This document shows positions 1 to 5,377 of a DNA stretch of 10,031 nucleotides, in pieces. The notes beneath the pieces are model-generated. The model made no database searches. It was not told the DNA's origin and saw only the letters and a program-made list of their open reading frames with translations. The stretch's first letter is position 1. Each line of letters opens with the position of its first letter. The DNA comes from Phycisphaerae bacterium. GTDB lineage: Bacteria > Planctomycetota > Phycisphaerae > UBA1845 > Fen-1342. The stretch is taken from the NCBI GenBank assembly GCA_020058145.1, contig JAGVEP010000390.1, forward strand, positions 1 to 10,031, written 5' to 3'. A program made the position numbers and the translations under genes.

Positions 1-42
1 CCTGCCGAGCCGGTGCGGCGCGCTCCGCGGCGGCTCGGCAGG
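1..42. repeat. 12-bp perfect inverted repeat (hairpin)
   Basis: CCTGCCGAGCCG at 1-12 is exactly complementary to CGGCTCGGCAGG at 31-42. An inner GCGG/CCGC pair (15-18 with 25-28) lies within the loop. There is no T-run on the + side, so it is not a classical intrinsic terminator in that direction. It touches the window edge and the stem could extend further left. It may be the 3' end of an upstream transcript or part of a structured RNA. Confidence 0.55.
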
Positions 43-62
43 AACCTCGCCCTCCCGGTGTG

Positions 63-83
63 CCGTCAAAACACGGTTGACGG
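63..83. repeat. Operator-like dyad CCGTCAA-N7-TTGACGG
   Basis: CCGTCAA (63-69) and TTGACGG (77-83) form a perfect 7-bp inverted repeat around a 7-base spacer. The size and geometry suit a dimeric DNA-binding protein, but no regulator is identified. It could equally be a short RNA hairpin in the chain of structures upstream of tyrS. TTGACG resembles a -35 box, but no good -10 follows at 16-18 bases. Confidence 0.4.
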
Positions 84-96
84 AGCACTAGCTCGT

Positions 97-124
97 CGCG
101 GTCGATCCGAGCGGCTCGACCGCG
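97..124. repeat. 9-bp perfect inverted repeat (hairpin)
   Basis: CGCGGTCGA (97-105) pairs perfectly with TCGACCGCG (116-124) around a 10-base loop. It is the third of four inverted repeats before tyrS. The function is unknown; if transcribed it would be a stable GC-rich stem-loop. Confidence 0.5.
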
Positions 125-145
125 CTCGACCGAGCATGACTTTCC

Positions 146-182
146 GGTGCCCCATTGCGGCCAAGCGGGCCGGTGGGGCACC
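146..182 (+). repeat. Long stem-loop just upstream of the tyrS promoter
   Basis: GGTGCCCCA (146-154) is exactly complementary to TGGGGCACC (174-182). Two G-T wobbles and one further G-C pair extend the stem to 12 pairs (146-157 with 171-182), leaving a 13-base loop. It is followed by TTGT rather than a long T-run. It ends 11 bases before the tyrS -35 box, so it could terminate an upstream transcript. A tyrS attenuator is possible only if tyrS is also transcribed from further upstream. Confidence 0.5.
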
Positions 183-193
183 TTGTCATCGGC

Positions 194-222
194 GTGTCAA
201 GCGCACGCCGTCTGTCTACAAT
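194..222 (+). promoter_or_regulatory. Sigma70-like promoter of tyrS (leaderless)
   Basis: The -35 box GTGTCA (194-199) is separated by exactly 17 bases from the -10 box TACAAT (217-222). The tyrS ATG starts 7 bases after the last base of the -10 box, which is where transcription would be expected to begin. There is no purine-rich Shine-Dalgarno sequence between the -10 box and the ATG. A leaderless mRNA is therefore the simplest reading. An alternative -35 (TTGTCA, 183-188) would need a 28-base spacer and is unlikely. Confidence 0.6.
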
Positions 223-228
223 GCCCCG

Positions 229-1518
229 ATGACCGGCGATTTTCTCAAAGACCTCGAACAGCGGAACCTGGTTCAGCAGATCTCGACCCCGGAACTGGCC
301 GGCGTGCTCCAGACCCGCCGCGTCGCAGGCTACATCGGCTTCGATCCGACGGCGGACAGTCTGCACGTCGGCAGCCTGATGCACCTCGTCAATCTGATGC
401 GGTTCCAGCAGGCTGGGCATCGCCCCATCGGGGTAATCGGCGGCGGCACCGGCCTGATCGGCGACCCCAGCGGCAAGGAGAACGAGCGCTCACTACTGAC
501 GCGCGCGCAACTCGAGCTTAATCTCGCGGGCATCCGCCAGCAGGTCGCGCGTTTCCTCGACCTCGGTGACGACGGTGCCGTGCTCGTCGACAACGCCGAT
601 TGGCTCTGTCAACTCAACCTGGTCGAGTTCCTCCGCGACATCGGCAAGCACTTCTCCGTCAACCAGATGGTCGTGCGCGATTCGGTGCGCACCCGCCTGG
701 AGACCCGCGAGCAGGGACTGTCCTACACCGAATTCTCCTACATGCTGCTCCAGGCCTACGACTTCCTGGCCCTGTACGACCGCTACGACTGCATCCTCCA
801 GATGGGGGGGAGCGATCAGTGGGGCAACATCCTCTCGGGGGCCGACCTGATTCGCCGGCTGCGCGGCGTCGAGGCCTATGGGTTGACCACCCCGCTCCTG
901 ACCAAGCCCGACGGCAGCAAATTCGGCAAGAGCGAAGAGGGTAATATCTGGCTTGATTCGCGGCGGACCAGCCCGTACCGCTTCTACCAGTTCTGGTTGA
1001 ACGCGGACGACCAGGGCGCGGGGCAGTACCTCCGGACGTTCACGCTGCTGCCGGTGTCCCAGATCGAGGAGGTCAACCGCGCACACGCCGCGGAGCCGGC
1101 GAAACGTGGCGCCCAGCGGCTCTTGGCGGAAGAAATCACGCGGATGGTACACGGCGCCGCGGCGCTGGCCCGCGCGCAGCGCGCCACGGAGATCCTGTTC
1201 AGTCCCGAGGCGGACTTCCACCAGCTTAGTGCGTTGGAACTGGACGAGGCCTTTCAGGGCGCGCCGACGACGCGGCTGGAGCCCGCGGTGCTCGGCACGC
1301 CGGCGGCAGGTCTGGTCGCGGTGCTCGCCGACACGAACTTGTACCCGTCGCGCGGCCAGGCGCGCAAGGACCTGCCGAACGGCTCGGTCTCGGTCAATAA
1401 CCTGACCGTGCGGGACGCAACGGCGGTGCTGGGGCAAAGCGATCTGCTGCCGGGTGGCTTCGTCATCCTCCGTCGGGGAAAGAAACACTACCATGTACTG
1501 CGCTTTGCAAGGGAATAA
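229..1518 (+). CDS. tyrS: Tyrosyl-tRNA synthetase
   Basis: This cytoplasmic class I aminoacyl-tRNA synthetase activates tyrosine with ATP and loads it onto tRNA-Tyr. The 429-residue length is typical of bacterial TyrRS. The HIGH-type motif is HVGS at residues 46-49, within GFDPTADSLHVGSL. The tyrosine-pocket segment YTEFSYMLLQAYDF is at 166-179, QMGGSDQWGN at 191-200, and the KMSKS-type loop KFGKS at 231-235. Residues from about 365 form an S4-like RNA-binding domain (LYPSRGQARKDL...). The frame stays open 72 codons upstream, but that is a GC-rich artefact: homology begins at MTGDFLKDLEQRN, and the promoter -10 box lies just before this ATG. The methyltransferase gene follows 32 bases downstream on the same strand, probably in one operon. 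No T-box motif is visible upstream. Confidence 0.97.
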   Translation: MTGDFLKDLEQRNLVQQISTPELAGVLQTRRVAGYIGFDPTADSLHVGSLMHLVNLMRFQQAGHRPIGVIGGGTGLIGDPSGKENERSLLTRAQLELNLAGIRQQVARFLDLGDDGAVLVDNADWLCQLNLVEFLRDIGKHFSVNQMVVRDSVRTRLETREQGLSYTEFSYMLLQAYDFLALYDRYDCILQMGGSDQWGNILSGADLIRRLRGVEAYGLTTPLLTKPDGSKFGKSEEGNIWLDSRRTSPYRFYQFWLNADDQGAGQYLRTFTLLPVSQIEEVNRAHAAEPAKRGAQRLLAEEITRMVHGAAALARAQRATEILFSPEADFHQLSALELDEAFQGAPTTRLEPAVLGTPAAGLVAVLADTNLYPSRGQARKDLPNGSVSVNNLTVRDATAVLGQSDLLPGGFVILRRGKKHYHVLRFARE

Positions 1519-1550
1519 GCCCGCCAGGGGCCGCGACGCGGGCAGCCGTC

Positions 1551-2531
1551 ATGAATGACCGCGAGACGTTGCTGGATTCCGCCCTCGCCCGCCGAACGGT
1601 ACTCCTTTCCGCGGCGGACACCAACGTGGGCCGGCTGTTCAATGGCCGGGCCGACGGCCTCGACGGGCTGGTGCTGGAACGGCTGGGCGACGTGCTGATT
1701 GCGCAATGGCACGAGGGGCGGCTGACCCGGCCCGAGGATGTGGTGCGCGAGCTGTGTGCCGGCGCAGCGCAGCGCGTCGGCGCGCGGGCGGTGTATCGCA
1801 AGGTCTATCCGAAGAACCGCACCGTCGCGCGGCTCGAGTTGGACGAGCTGCACCGCAACCCGGTCCCCTGGATTGGTGAGCCGCTGGAGCCAGAATTCGC
1901 GGTGCTGGAGCACGGCGCGCGTTTTCTTGTGCGCCCATACGACGGGTACGCGACCGGGCTGTACCTGGATCATCGCACCGCGCGGGTTGCGGTGCGCGCG
2001 GCGGCGCGCGATCGCCGGGTATTGAACGCGTTTGCGTATACCTGCGGCTTCACGGTGGCGGCAGCGCTCGGGGCCGCCGCAGCGACCGTCAGTGTCGACA
2101 TTTCCAAGAAGGCGCTGGAATGGGGCAAGCGAAACCTGGCCGCCAACGGCTTGGCGCTCGACCGCCACAGGTTTATTTGTTCGGATGTTCTGGATTATTA
2201 CCGCCGCGCCGCGCGCCAAGGGCATCGCTTTGACTGGATCATTCTCGATCCGCCGACTTTTGCCCGTGCCAAGGACTCGGGGCGCGCGTTTTCGCTCGGC
2301 AAGAACCTCCCGGCACTGGTAGCGGGCGCGCTGGACTTGCTGGATACCGGCGGAACGCTGCTACTGTCCGTCAACCAACGCGGTACAACCCCGCAACGGC
2401 TCGAGTTGGTCGTGCGCGCGGCCGCGCGGACCCGGAACCGGCCGTGTGCCTTCCTGCCGCCGCCGGCTACGCCCGAAGATTTCCAGGGCGACCCGGATTA
2501 CACCCCAGCAGTCCTGGTGCAAATCGGGTGA
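1551..2531 (+). CDS. RlmI-like class I SAM-dependent RNA methyltransferase
   Basis: The 326-residue protein resembles the catalytic part of the RlmI/RlmK-type rRNA methyltransferases (Methyltrans_SAM family). GLYLDHRTAR at 136-145 matches the family's conserved entry segment. SAM-binding motif I is VLNAFAYTCGFTVAAALGAA at 157-176, the acidic ribose-binding residue is D183 (SVDISKKAL), and motif IV is DPPTF at 233-237. The N-terminal 130 residues are short and do not show an obvious complete PUA domain. At the place where RlmI, as I recall it, has a motif VI cysteine (FSCSG), this protein has LSVNQR with no Cys, so m5C chemistry should not be assumed. Likely substrate: rRNA, position unknown. 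It lies 32 bases after tyrS with no terminator between. The ATG lacks a clear Shine-Dalgarno sequence, so coupled or leader-independent translation is possible. Confidence 0.85.
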   Translation: MNDRETLLDSALARRTVLLSAADTNVGRLFNGRADGLDGLVLERLGDVLIAQWHEGRLTRPEDVVRELCAGAAQRVGARAVYRKVYPKNRTVARLELDELHRNPVPWIGEPLEPEFAVLEHGARFLVRPYDGYATGLYLDHRTARVAVRAAARDRRVLNAFAYTCGFTVAAALGAAAATVSVDISKKALEWGKRNLAANGLALDRHRFICSDVLDYYRRAARQGHRFDWIILDPPTFARAKDSGRAFSLGKNLPALVAGALDLLDTGGTLLLSVNQRGTTPQRLELVVRAAARTRNRPCAFLPPPATPEDFQGDPDYTPAVLVQIG

Positions 2532-2549
2532 AGATGTGGTTGCGGGCGA

Positions 2550-4016
2550 CTACTCCGCCGCCACGACCGGCGCAAACTGCACCTGCGACCAGAGGTGCAT
2601 CCCAAATGCTTCTTTGATGCGTGCCAGCCGCGTGGACGGCTGCGGCGACAGGCCGTACCGCTGCGCGTCGTGGGGCGCCTGCACGCGGGCCATGCGTTTC
2701 CAGCCGTGATTCATGCCGTAGACAAAGAGCGCCGTGCTCAGCGAGCGCGTCCGCAGCAGCGACCGGAACGCCCGCTTCCACACCCAGCGCTCCTGGGCCG
2801 CGGCGTACCGCAGCTCGTAAATCGCTTCGTCGAGTTCGCGGGCGGTCATGCGTTTCGGGCGATAGACCGTCTCGGTAAAGGTGTAGCGCTCCCAATCCCG
2901 CGGCCAATCCGTGGCCAGCAGCCGGCCCTCGGCCTTGAAGCGCTCGAACATCTTCGTGCCCGGCAGCGGCGTCAGGTTCGTCACTTGGATAATGTCGACG
3001 CCCATCCGCACGGCCGTGTACGCGGTGTCCGCGACCGTCTCCGGCGTGTCTTCGTCCGAGCCGATGATGAACCCGCCAAAGACCGCAACACCCGCGCGAT
3101 GAAAGCCGTTTACCAGCTCCTGAAACCGCCCGAGGTTCTTGCGATTGATGCCCTTGTGGTAGTTCTTGAGGCTCTCCTCGTTGAACGTCTCGAAGCCGAC
3201 GAGCATTCCACGGCAACCCGCCCGATACGCCAGCCGCAGCCCCTCGGCGTCGTCACCCATGTTGATCGTCGTTTGGCTGAACCACAGCCGCTTCTTGCCG
3301 TGCTTGATGATCGCCCGCAGCAGCTCCTTGGCCCATTCCGCGTGTTTCGGCCCGACGCCGAAGAAATTATCGTCGACCACGAAGACGAACTTCTGGGGCG
3401 TCTCGTTCCACTCGGCGAGCAGGCCGTCGATCGAGCGGCGGCGGATGTTGGGTCCGTTGAACTGCGTGACCGAGCAGTACTCGCAGCCGACCGGACAGCC
3501 GCGCGAAGTCTGAATCGCCGAGACATCGTAGCGGCCGTTGAGCGGGTGAACGGTTTGTCGGGCGCGGCCCAGGCCGGTGGTTTCGAGATCGGACAGCCGG
3601 CCGTGGTAGCGCGGCTGGAGCCGCCCGGCGTCGGCGTCGGCGATGATCTCCGGCCAGACCTCGTCGCACTCGCCGACGGCGACGGAATCGAAGTACTGGC
3701 CGCCTTCCTCCGGACAGGCGGACGCGTGCGGTCCGCCCATGATGCTACGGACGCCGATCTCGCGGCAGGTGGCCGCGATTTCGTAGGCTCGCGTGGCACC
3801 GCTGGAGTAGGAGGTGACGCCGACCAGGTCGTAGTTCCCCTGGCGCAACAGGGCTTCCGTGTTGCCCGTGCCGAAGACCTCGTCGATGAGATCGACGTGC
3901 TGCCCGGCCGGCACACGCTCGGCCAGCACCTGGAGCCCCAGTTGCGGAATATGCGTGCCGATGGTGTGGTACCCCTGCGCACGACGCGTGATCGGATTGA
4001 TGAGGGCGATGCGCAC
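2550..4016 (-). CDS. B12-binding-type radical SAM protein
   Basis: The 488-residue protein has the two-domain layout of cobalamin-binding radical SAM enzymes. Residues 1-150 form a Rossmann-like B12-binding-type domain (GYHTIGTHIPQLGLQVLAE, VTSYSSG, GGPHASACPEE, GECDEVWPEI). The radical SAM core follows with the iron-sulfur motif C174-x3-C178-x2-C181 (SRGCPVGCEYCSV), then DDNFFG (215-220), GFETFNEESL (274-283) and GGFIIGSDEDTPE (314-326). The C-terminal part (about 350-488) is rich in Arg and Trp and looks like the extension seen in the DUF4070-type group. Such enzymes do methylations or rearrangements on lipids, pigments or natural products; the substrate here cannot be told. The start codon is GTG, preceded by AAAGGA six bases upstream. 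It is transcribed convergently with the methyltransferase gene, 18 bases apart, and has no functional partner in the window. Confidence 0.9.
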   Translation of the reverse strand: MRIALINPITRRAQGYHTIGTHIPQLGLQVLAERVPAGQHVDLIDEVFGTGNTEALLRQGNYDLVGVTSYSSGATRAYEIAATCREIGVRSIMGGPHASACPEEGGQYFDSVAVGECDEVWPEIIADADAGRLQPRYHGRLSDLETTGLGRARQTVHPLNGRYDVSAIQTSRGCPVGCEYCSVTQFNGPNIRRRSIDGLLAEWNETPQKFVFVVDDNFFGVGPKHAEWAKELLRAIIKHGKKRLWFSQTTINMGDDAEGLRLAYRAGCRGMLVGFETFNEESLKNYHKGINRKNLGRFQELVNGFHRAGVAVFGGFIIGSDEDTPETVADTAYTAVRMGVDIIQVTNLTPLPGTKMFERFKAEGRLLATDWPRDWERYTFTETVYRPKRMTARELDEAIYELRYAAAQERWVWKRAFRSLLRTRSLSTALFVYGMNHGWKRMARVQAPHDAQRYGLSPQPSTRLARIKEAFGMHLWSQVQFAPVVAAE

Positions 4017-4022
4017 GGGGCG

Positions 4023-4028
4023 TCCTTT
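4023..4028 (-). promoter_or_regulatory. Ribosome binding site of the radical SAM gene
   Basis: Read on the minus strand, AAAGGA is followed by six bases and then GTG. This decides the GTG start at 4016 and agrees with the beginning of the homologous region (MRIALINP). Confidence 0.7.
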
Positions 4029-4101
4029 CGACGAGAGTTTTCACGATCGCGGCCCGAAGAGGCGAGCGTGCCAACCGCAGGCCCGCGCCATATAGCGCGG
4101 T

Positions 4102-4130
4102 ATTGTAGTCGCCGGCTGTGCGGGCGTCGC
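4102..4130 (-). promoter_or_regulatory. Possible promoter of the radical SAM gene
   Basis: The minus strand carries TACAAT (4107 down to 4102), identical to the proposed tyrS -10 box. At a 17-base spacing the -35 position reads GCGACG, a weak match (3 of 6). The predicted leader would be about 80 bases. The -10 is good but the -35 is poor, hence the modest confidence. Confidence 0.4.
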
Positions 4131-4182
4131 GAACAGGTCGCCGACTTTCTTAGATCGAACGGGCCGGCCTGCGCATACGGTA

Positions 4183-4234
4183 GGTGGAGTGGGCGTCTCG
4201 CCCGGCCCCTGGCGGCCAAGATGGCCGCCCCACC
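4183..4234. repeat. Nested palindrome (REP/BIME-like element candidate)
   Basis: An outer pair GGTGG (4183-4187) / CCACC (4230-4234) encloses two perfect hairpins. These are GGGCG-TCT-CGCCC (4191-4203) and GGCGGCCA-AGA-TGGCCGCC (4211-4229). The result is a compact three-way structure in about 50 bases of non-coding DNA. The layout resembles dispersed extragenic palindromic repeats. Only one copy is in the window, so its repetitive nature is inferred. It lies about 165 bases upstream of the PEP-CTERM promoter. Confidence 0.5.
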
Positions 4235-4366
4235 CGGCCGTAGTATTGCCGGGCCGGGGTGTTTCGGGGTGTACGGGTCTGGTTCCATCGGGCAGGGGCT
4301 GCGCTGCGGAGGCTAGTTTGCGCCGGGAAACTGTGCCGCGGGATTTTCTTGGAGGCGTTTTTTCCC

Positions 4367-4396
4367 TTGACATGCGGGGGCTGTTTGTTATAGGAT
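4367..4396 (+). promoter_or_regulatory. Strong sigma70-like promoter of the PEP-CTERM gene
   Basis: A perfect -35 box TTGACA (4367-4372) is followed by an AT-rich TTATAGGAT around 4388-4396. The -10 can be read as TATAGG with a 16-base spacer or TAGGAT with an 18-base spacer. It is the most consensus-like promoter in the window. The expected start is near 4402, giving a leader of about 118 bases that ends in a strong ribosome binding site. Confidence 0.7.
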
Positions 4397-4505
4397 CGCC
4401 GCTGAGGAGTTTTGAGGAGACTGGTCGAGGTAGGAGAGAGTCGCTACCCCTGGTCTTCATGTGTGGTCGTGAAGCGTGATGAGGCGCGCGATGCGTCCAT
4501 GTTTT

Positions 4506-4512
4506 GGAGGAG
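4506..4512 (+). promoter_or_regulatory. Strong ribosome binding site of the PEP-CTERM gene
   Basis: GGAGGAG lies eight bases before the ATG at 4521, close to ideal. This fixes the start and suggests high translation. Confidence 0.8.
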
Positions 4513-4520
4513 ATTAGGTC

Positions 4521-5114
4521 ATGAAGTTGCACAATTTGCTGGTAGTGCTGGCGGCGTGCGCGATTGCGCCGCTGGCAGGCGCGGATATCATTGGCTGGAA
4601 CTGTGCTCCCGATGGCGACGGCGCCATCGTGCTGAACAGTCCGCCTACGTGGGAAGAAGACCTGTCGGGCGTCTACACGCTCGGCATGAATGAGACGCAG
4701 TACTGGTGGCCCGCCCACATGCTCGGGAGCTTCACGACGGACACGGAGACCGATCCGGTCGTCTGGATTCGGAACGAGGTTCTCAACGATGGCACGATAC
4801 CGCCGCTGGTCTGGACGGACTACCATCTGAACATCACCATGAGCCACGACTTCGCCATCACGGGCGCCGCTACGCTGCCTGACTGGATCGTGCAGAACAT
4901 CACGCAGCCAACGTTGCAGGGCACGGAGTGGGTCGGCTCAGTGGACTACTTGGGCGGTACGCCGGTTAACCTCGGAGACTGGGGACAGTTCGACGTTCAA
5001 TTGACCTTCGTTGGATCGGTCACCTTCACCATCGAGATGATTCCGACGCCCGAACCGACTTCGCTGCTGCTTCTGGCACTCGGCGGACTACTGCTCCGGG
5101 GAGGAAAGCGCTAG
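4521..5114 (+). CDS. PEP-CTERM surface protein
   Basis: The 197-residue protein has an N-terminal signal peptide (MKLHNLLVVLAACAIAPLAGA, cleavage likely after A21). Its C-terminus has the three parts of a PEP-CTERM sorting signal: PEP at residues 177-179, a hydrophobic helix (about 181-192, SLLLLALGGLLL) and a short basic end (RGGKR). In other bacteria such tails are recognised by an exosortase, which removes them as the protein reaches the surface; no exosortase is in the window. The middle is rich in Trp, Thr and Asn, is predicted to be mostly beta, and matches no family I recognise. It contains paired YWW (61-63) and several sequons such as NIT. It has its own strong promoter and ribosome binding site and a terminator directly after, so it is probably a monocistronic, well-expressed unit. 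Confidence 0.85.
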   Translation: MKLHNLLVVLAACAIAPLAGADIIGWNCAPDGDGAIVLNSPPTWEEDLSGVYTLGMNETQYWWPAHMLGSFTTDTETDPVVWIRNEVLNDGTIPPLVWTDYHLNITMSHDFAITGAATLPDWIVQNITQPTLQGTEWVGSVDYLGGTPVNLGDWGQFDVQLTFVGSVTFTIEMIPTPEPTSLLLLALGGLLLRGGKR

Positions 5115-5161
5115 CTCCGTCCGAGCTGGGCTCGGCACACAATACCTGAGACCACTACTAG

Positions 5162-5199
5162 GGACCGGCGAGGCGACCAAATGCCTCGCCGGTCCTTTT
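5162..5199 (+). terminator. Rho-independent terminator after the PEP-CTERM gene
   Basis: GGACCGGCGAGGC (5162-5174) and GCCTCGCCGGTCC (5183-5195) form a perfect 13-bp stem with an 8-base loop, followed directly by TTTT (5196-5199). It starts 47 bases after the stop codon. A smaller stem CCGAGC-TGG-GCTCGG (5121-5135) lies between the stop and the terminator and may protect the mRNA 3' end. Confidence 0.9.
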
Positions 5200-5239
5200 G
5201 CTGCCACTGGACGCGCGGGCAAACGCGAGCGAATCCTGG

Positions 5240-5268
5240 TTGGCGAAAGCGAGCACATTGGCTATCAT
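5240..5268 (+). promoter_or_regulatory. Promoter of the cysteine protease gene
   Basis: TTGGCG (5240-5245) and TATCAT (5263-5268) are separated by exactly 17 bases, matching the consensus at 4 of 6 and 5 of 6 positions. The expected start near 5275 gives a leader of about 100 bases. It lies between the preceding terminator and the protease start codon, as expected for an independent unit. Confidence 0.6.
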
Positions 5269-5365
5269 GGACGATTAAGAGGCATTTGCGCTGGGACCCC
5301 AGCCGTACCGGGCTGCGGACTCGTCCGCGGGTGTCAACCCGCCGGCTTGGGCCCCCTCACGTCAC

Positions 5366-5370
5366 AGGAG
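5366..5370 (+). promoter_or_regulatory. Ribosome binding site of the cysteine protease gene
   Basis: AGGAG ends seven bases before the ATG at 5378. This favours that start over the in-frame ATG at 5426 (residue 17), which would give a more conventional signal peptide but has only a weak upstream purine stretch. Confidence 0.65.
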
Positions 5371-5377
5371 CTATGGA

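Larger units (their letters stand above)
4017..4520. other. Divergent intergenic region, no supported gene
   Basis: This 504-base stretch separates the minus-strand radical SAM gene from the plus-strand PEP-CTERM gene. It contains the radical SAM gene's ribosome binding site and possible promoter, a nested-palindrome element (4183-4234), a further GC-rich inverted repeat (CCCGGCC 4233-4239 with GGCCGGG 4252-4258), and the promoter and 118-base leader of the PEP-CTERM gene. The leader is purine-rich, with GAGGAG at 4404-4409 and again at 4414-4419. Open frames across the region have no recognisable protein signature and were not called. Confidence 0.6.

Noticed and set aside
13..228. 72-codon N-terminal extension of tyrS
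   Set aside because: The extension is Arg-rich and has no TyrRS homology. The promoter and hairpins lie inside it, and the ATG at 229 starts a normal-length enzyme.
140..228. T-box riboswitch for tyrS
   Set aside because: The GGTGGGGCACC segment superficially recalls a T-box sequence, but the conserved AGGGTGGNACCGCG is absent. The predicted tyrS transcript starts downstream of it.
493..1494. 333-codon minus-strand frame opposite tyrS
   Set aside because: It is the complement of a well-supported tyrS gene and its protein has no recognisable domain.
2595..4316. 573-codon open frame on the + strand
   Set aside because: It is antisense to the radical SAM gene, whose protein carries clear conserved motifs. 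The + translation is Arg/Val/Leu-rich without any recognisable motif and has no good ribosome binding site. Long shadow frames are common in GC-rich DNA.
4459..4479. Short upstream ORF (ATG TGT GGT CGT GAA GCG TGA) in the PEP-CTERM leader
   Set aside because: It has no ribosome binding site at a proper distance and nothing suggests an attenuator peptide.
4041..4847. 268-codon minus-strand frame across the intergenic region
   Set aside because: It overlaps the well-supported promoter and 5' part of the PEP-CTERM gene, and its translation is low-complexity and basic.
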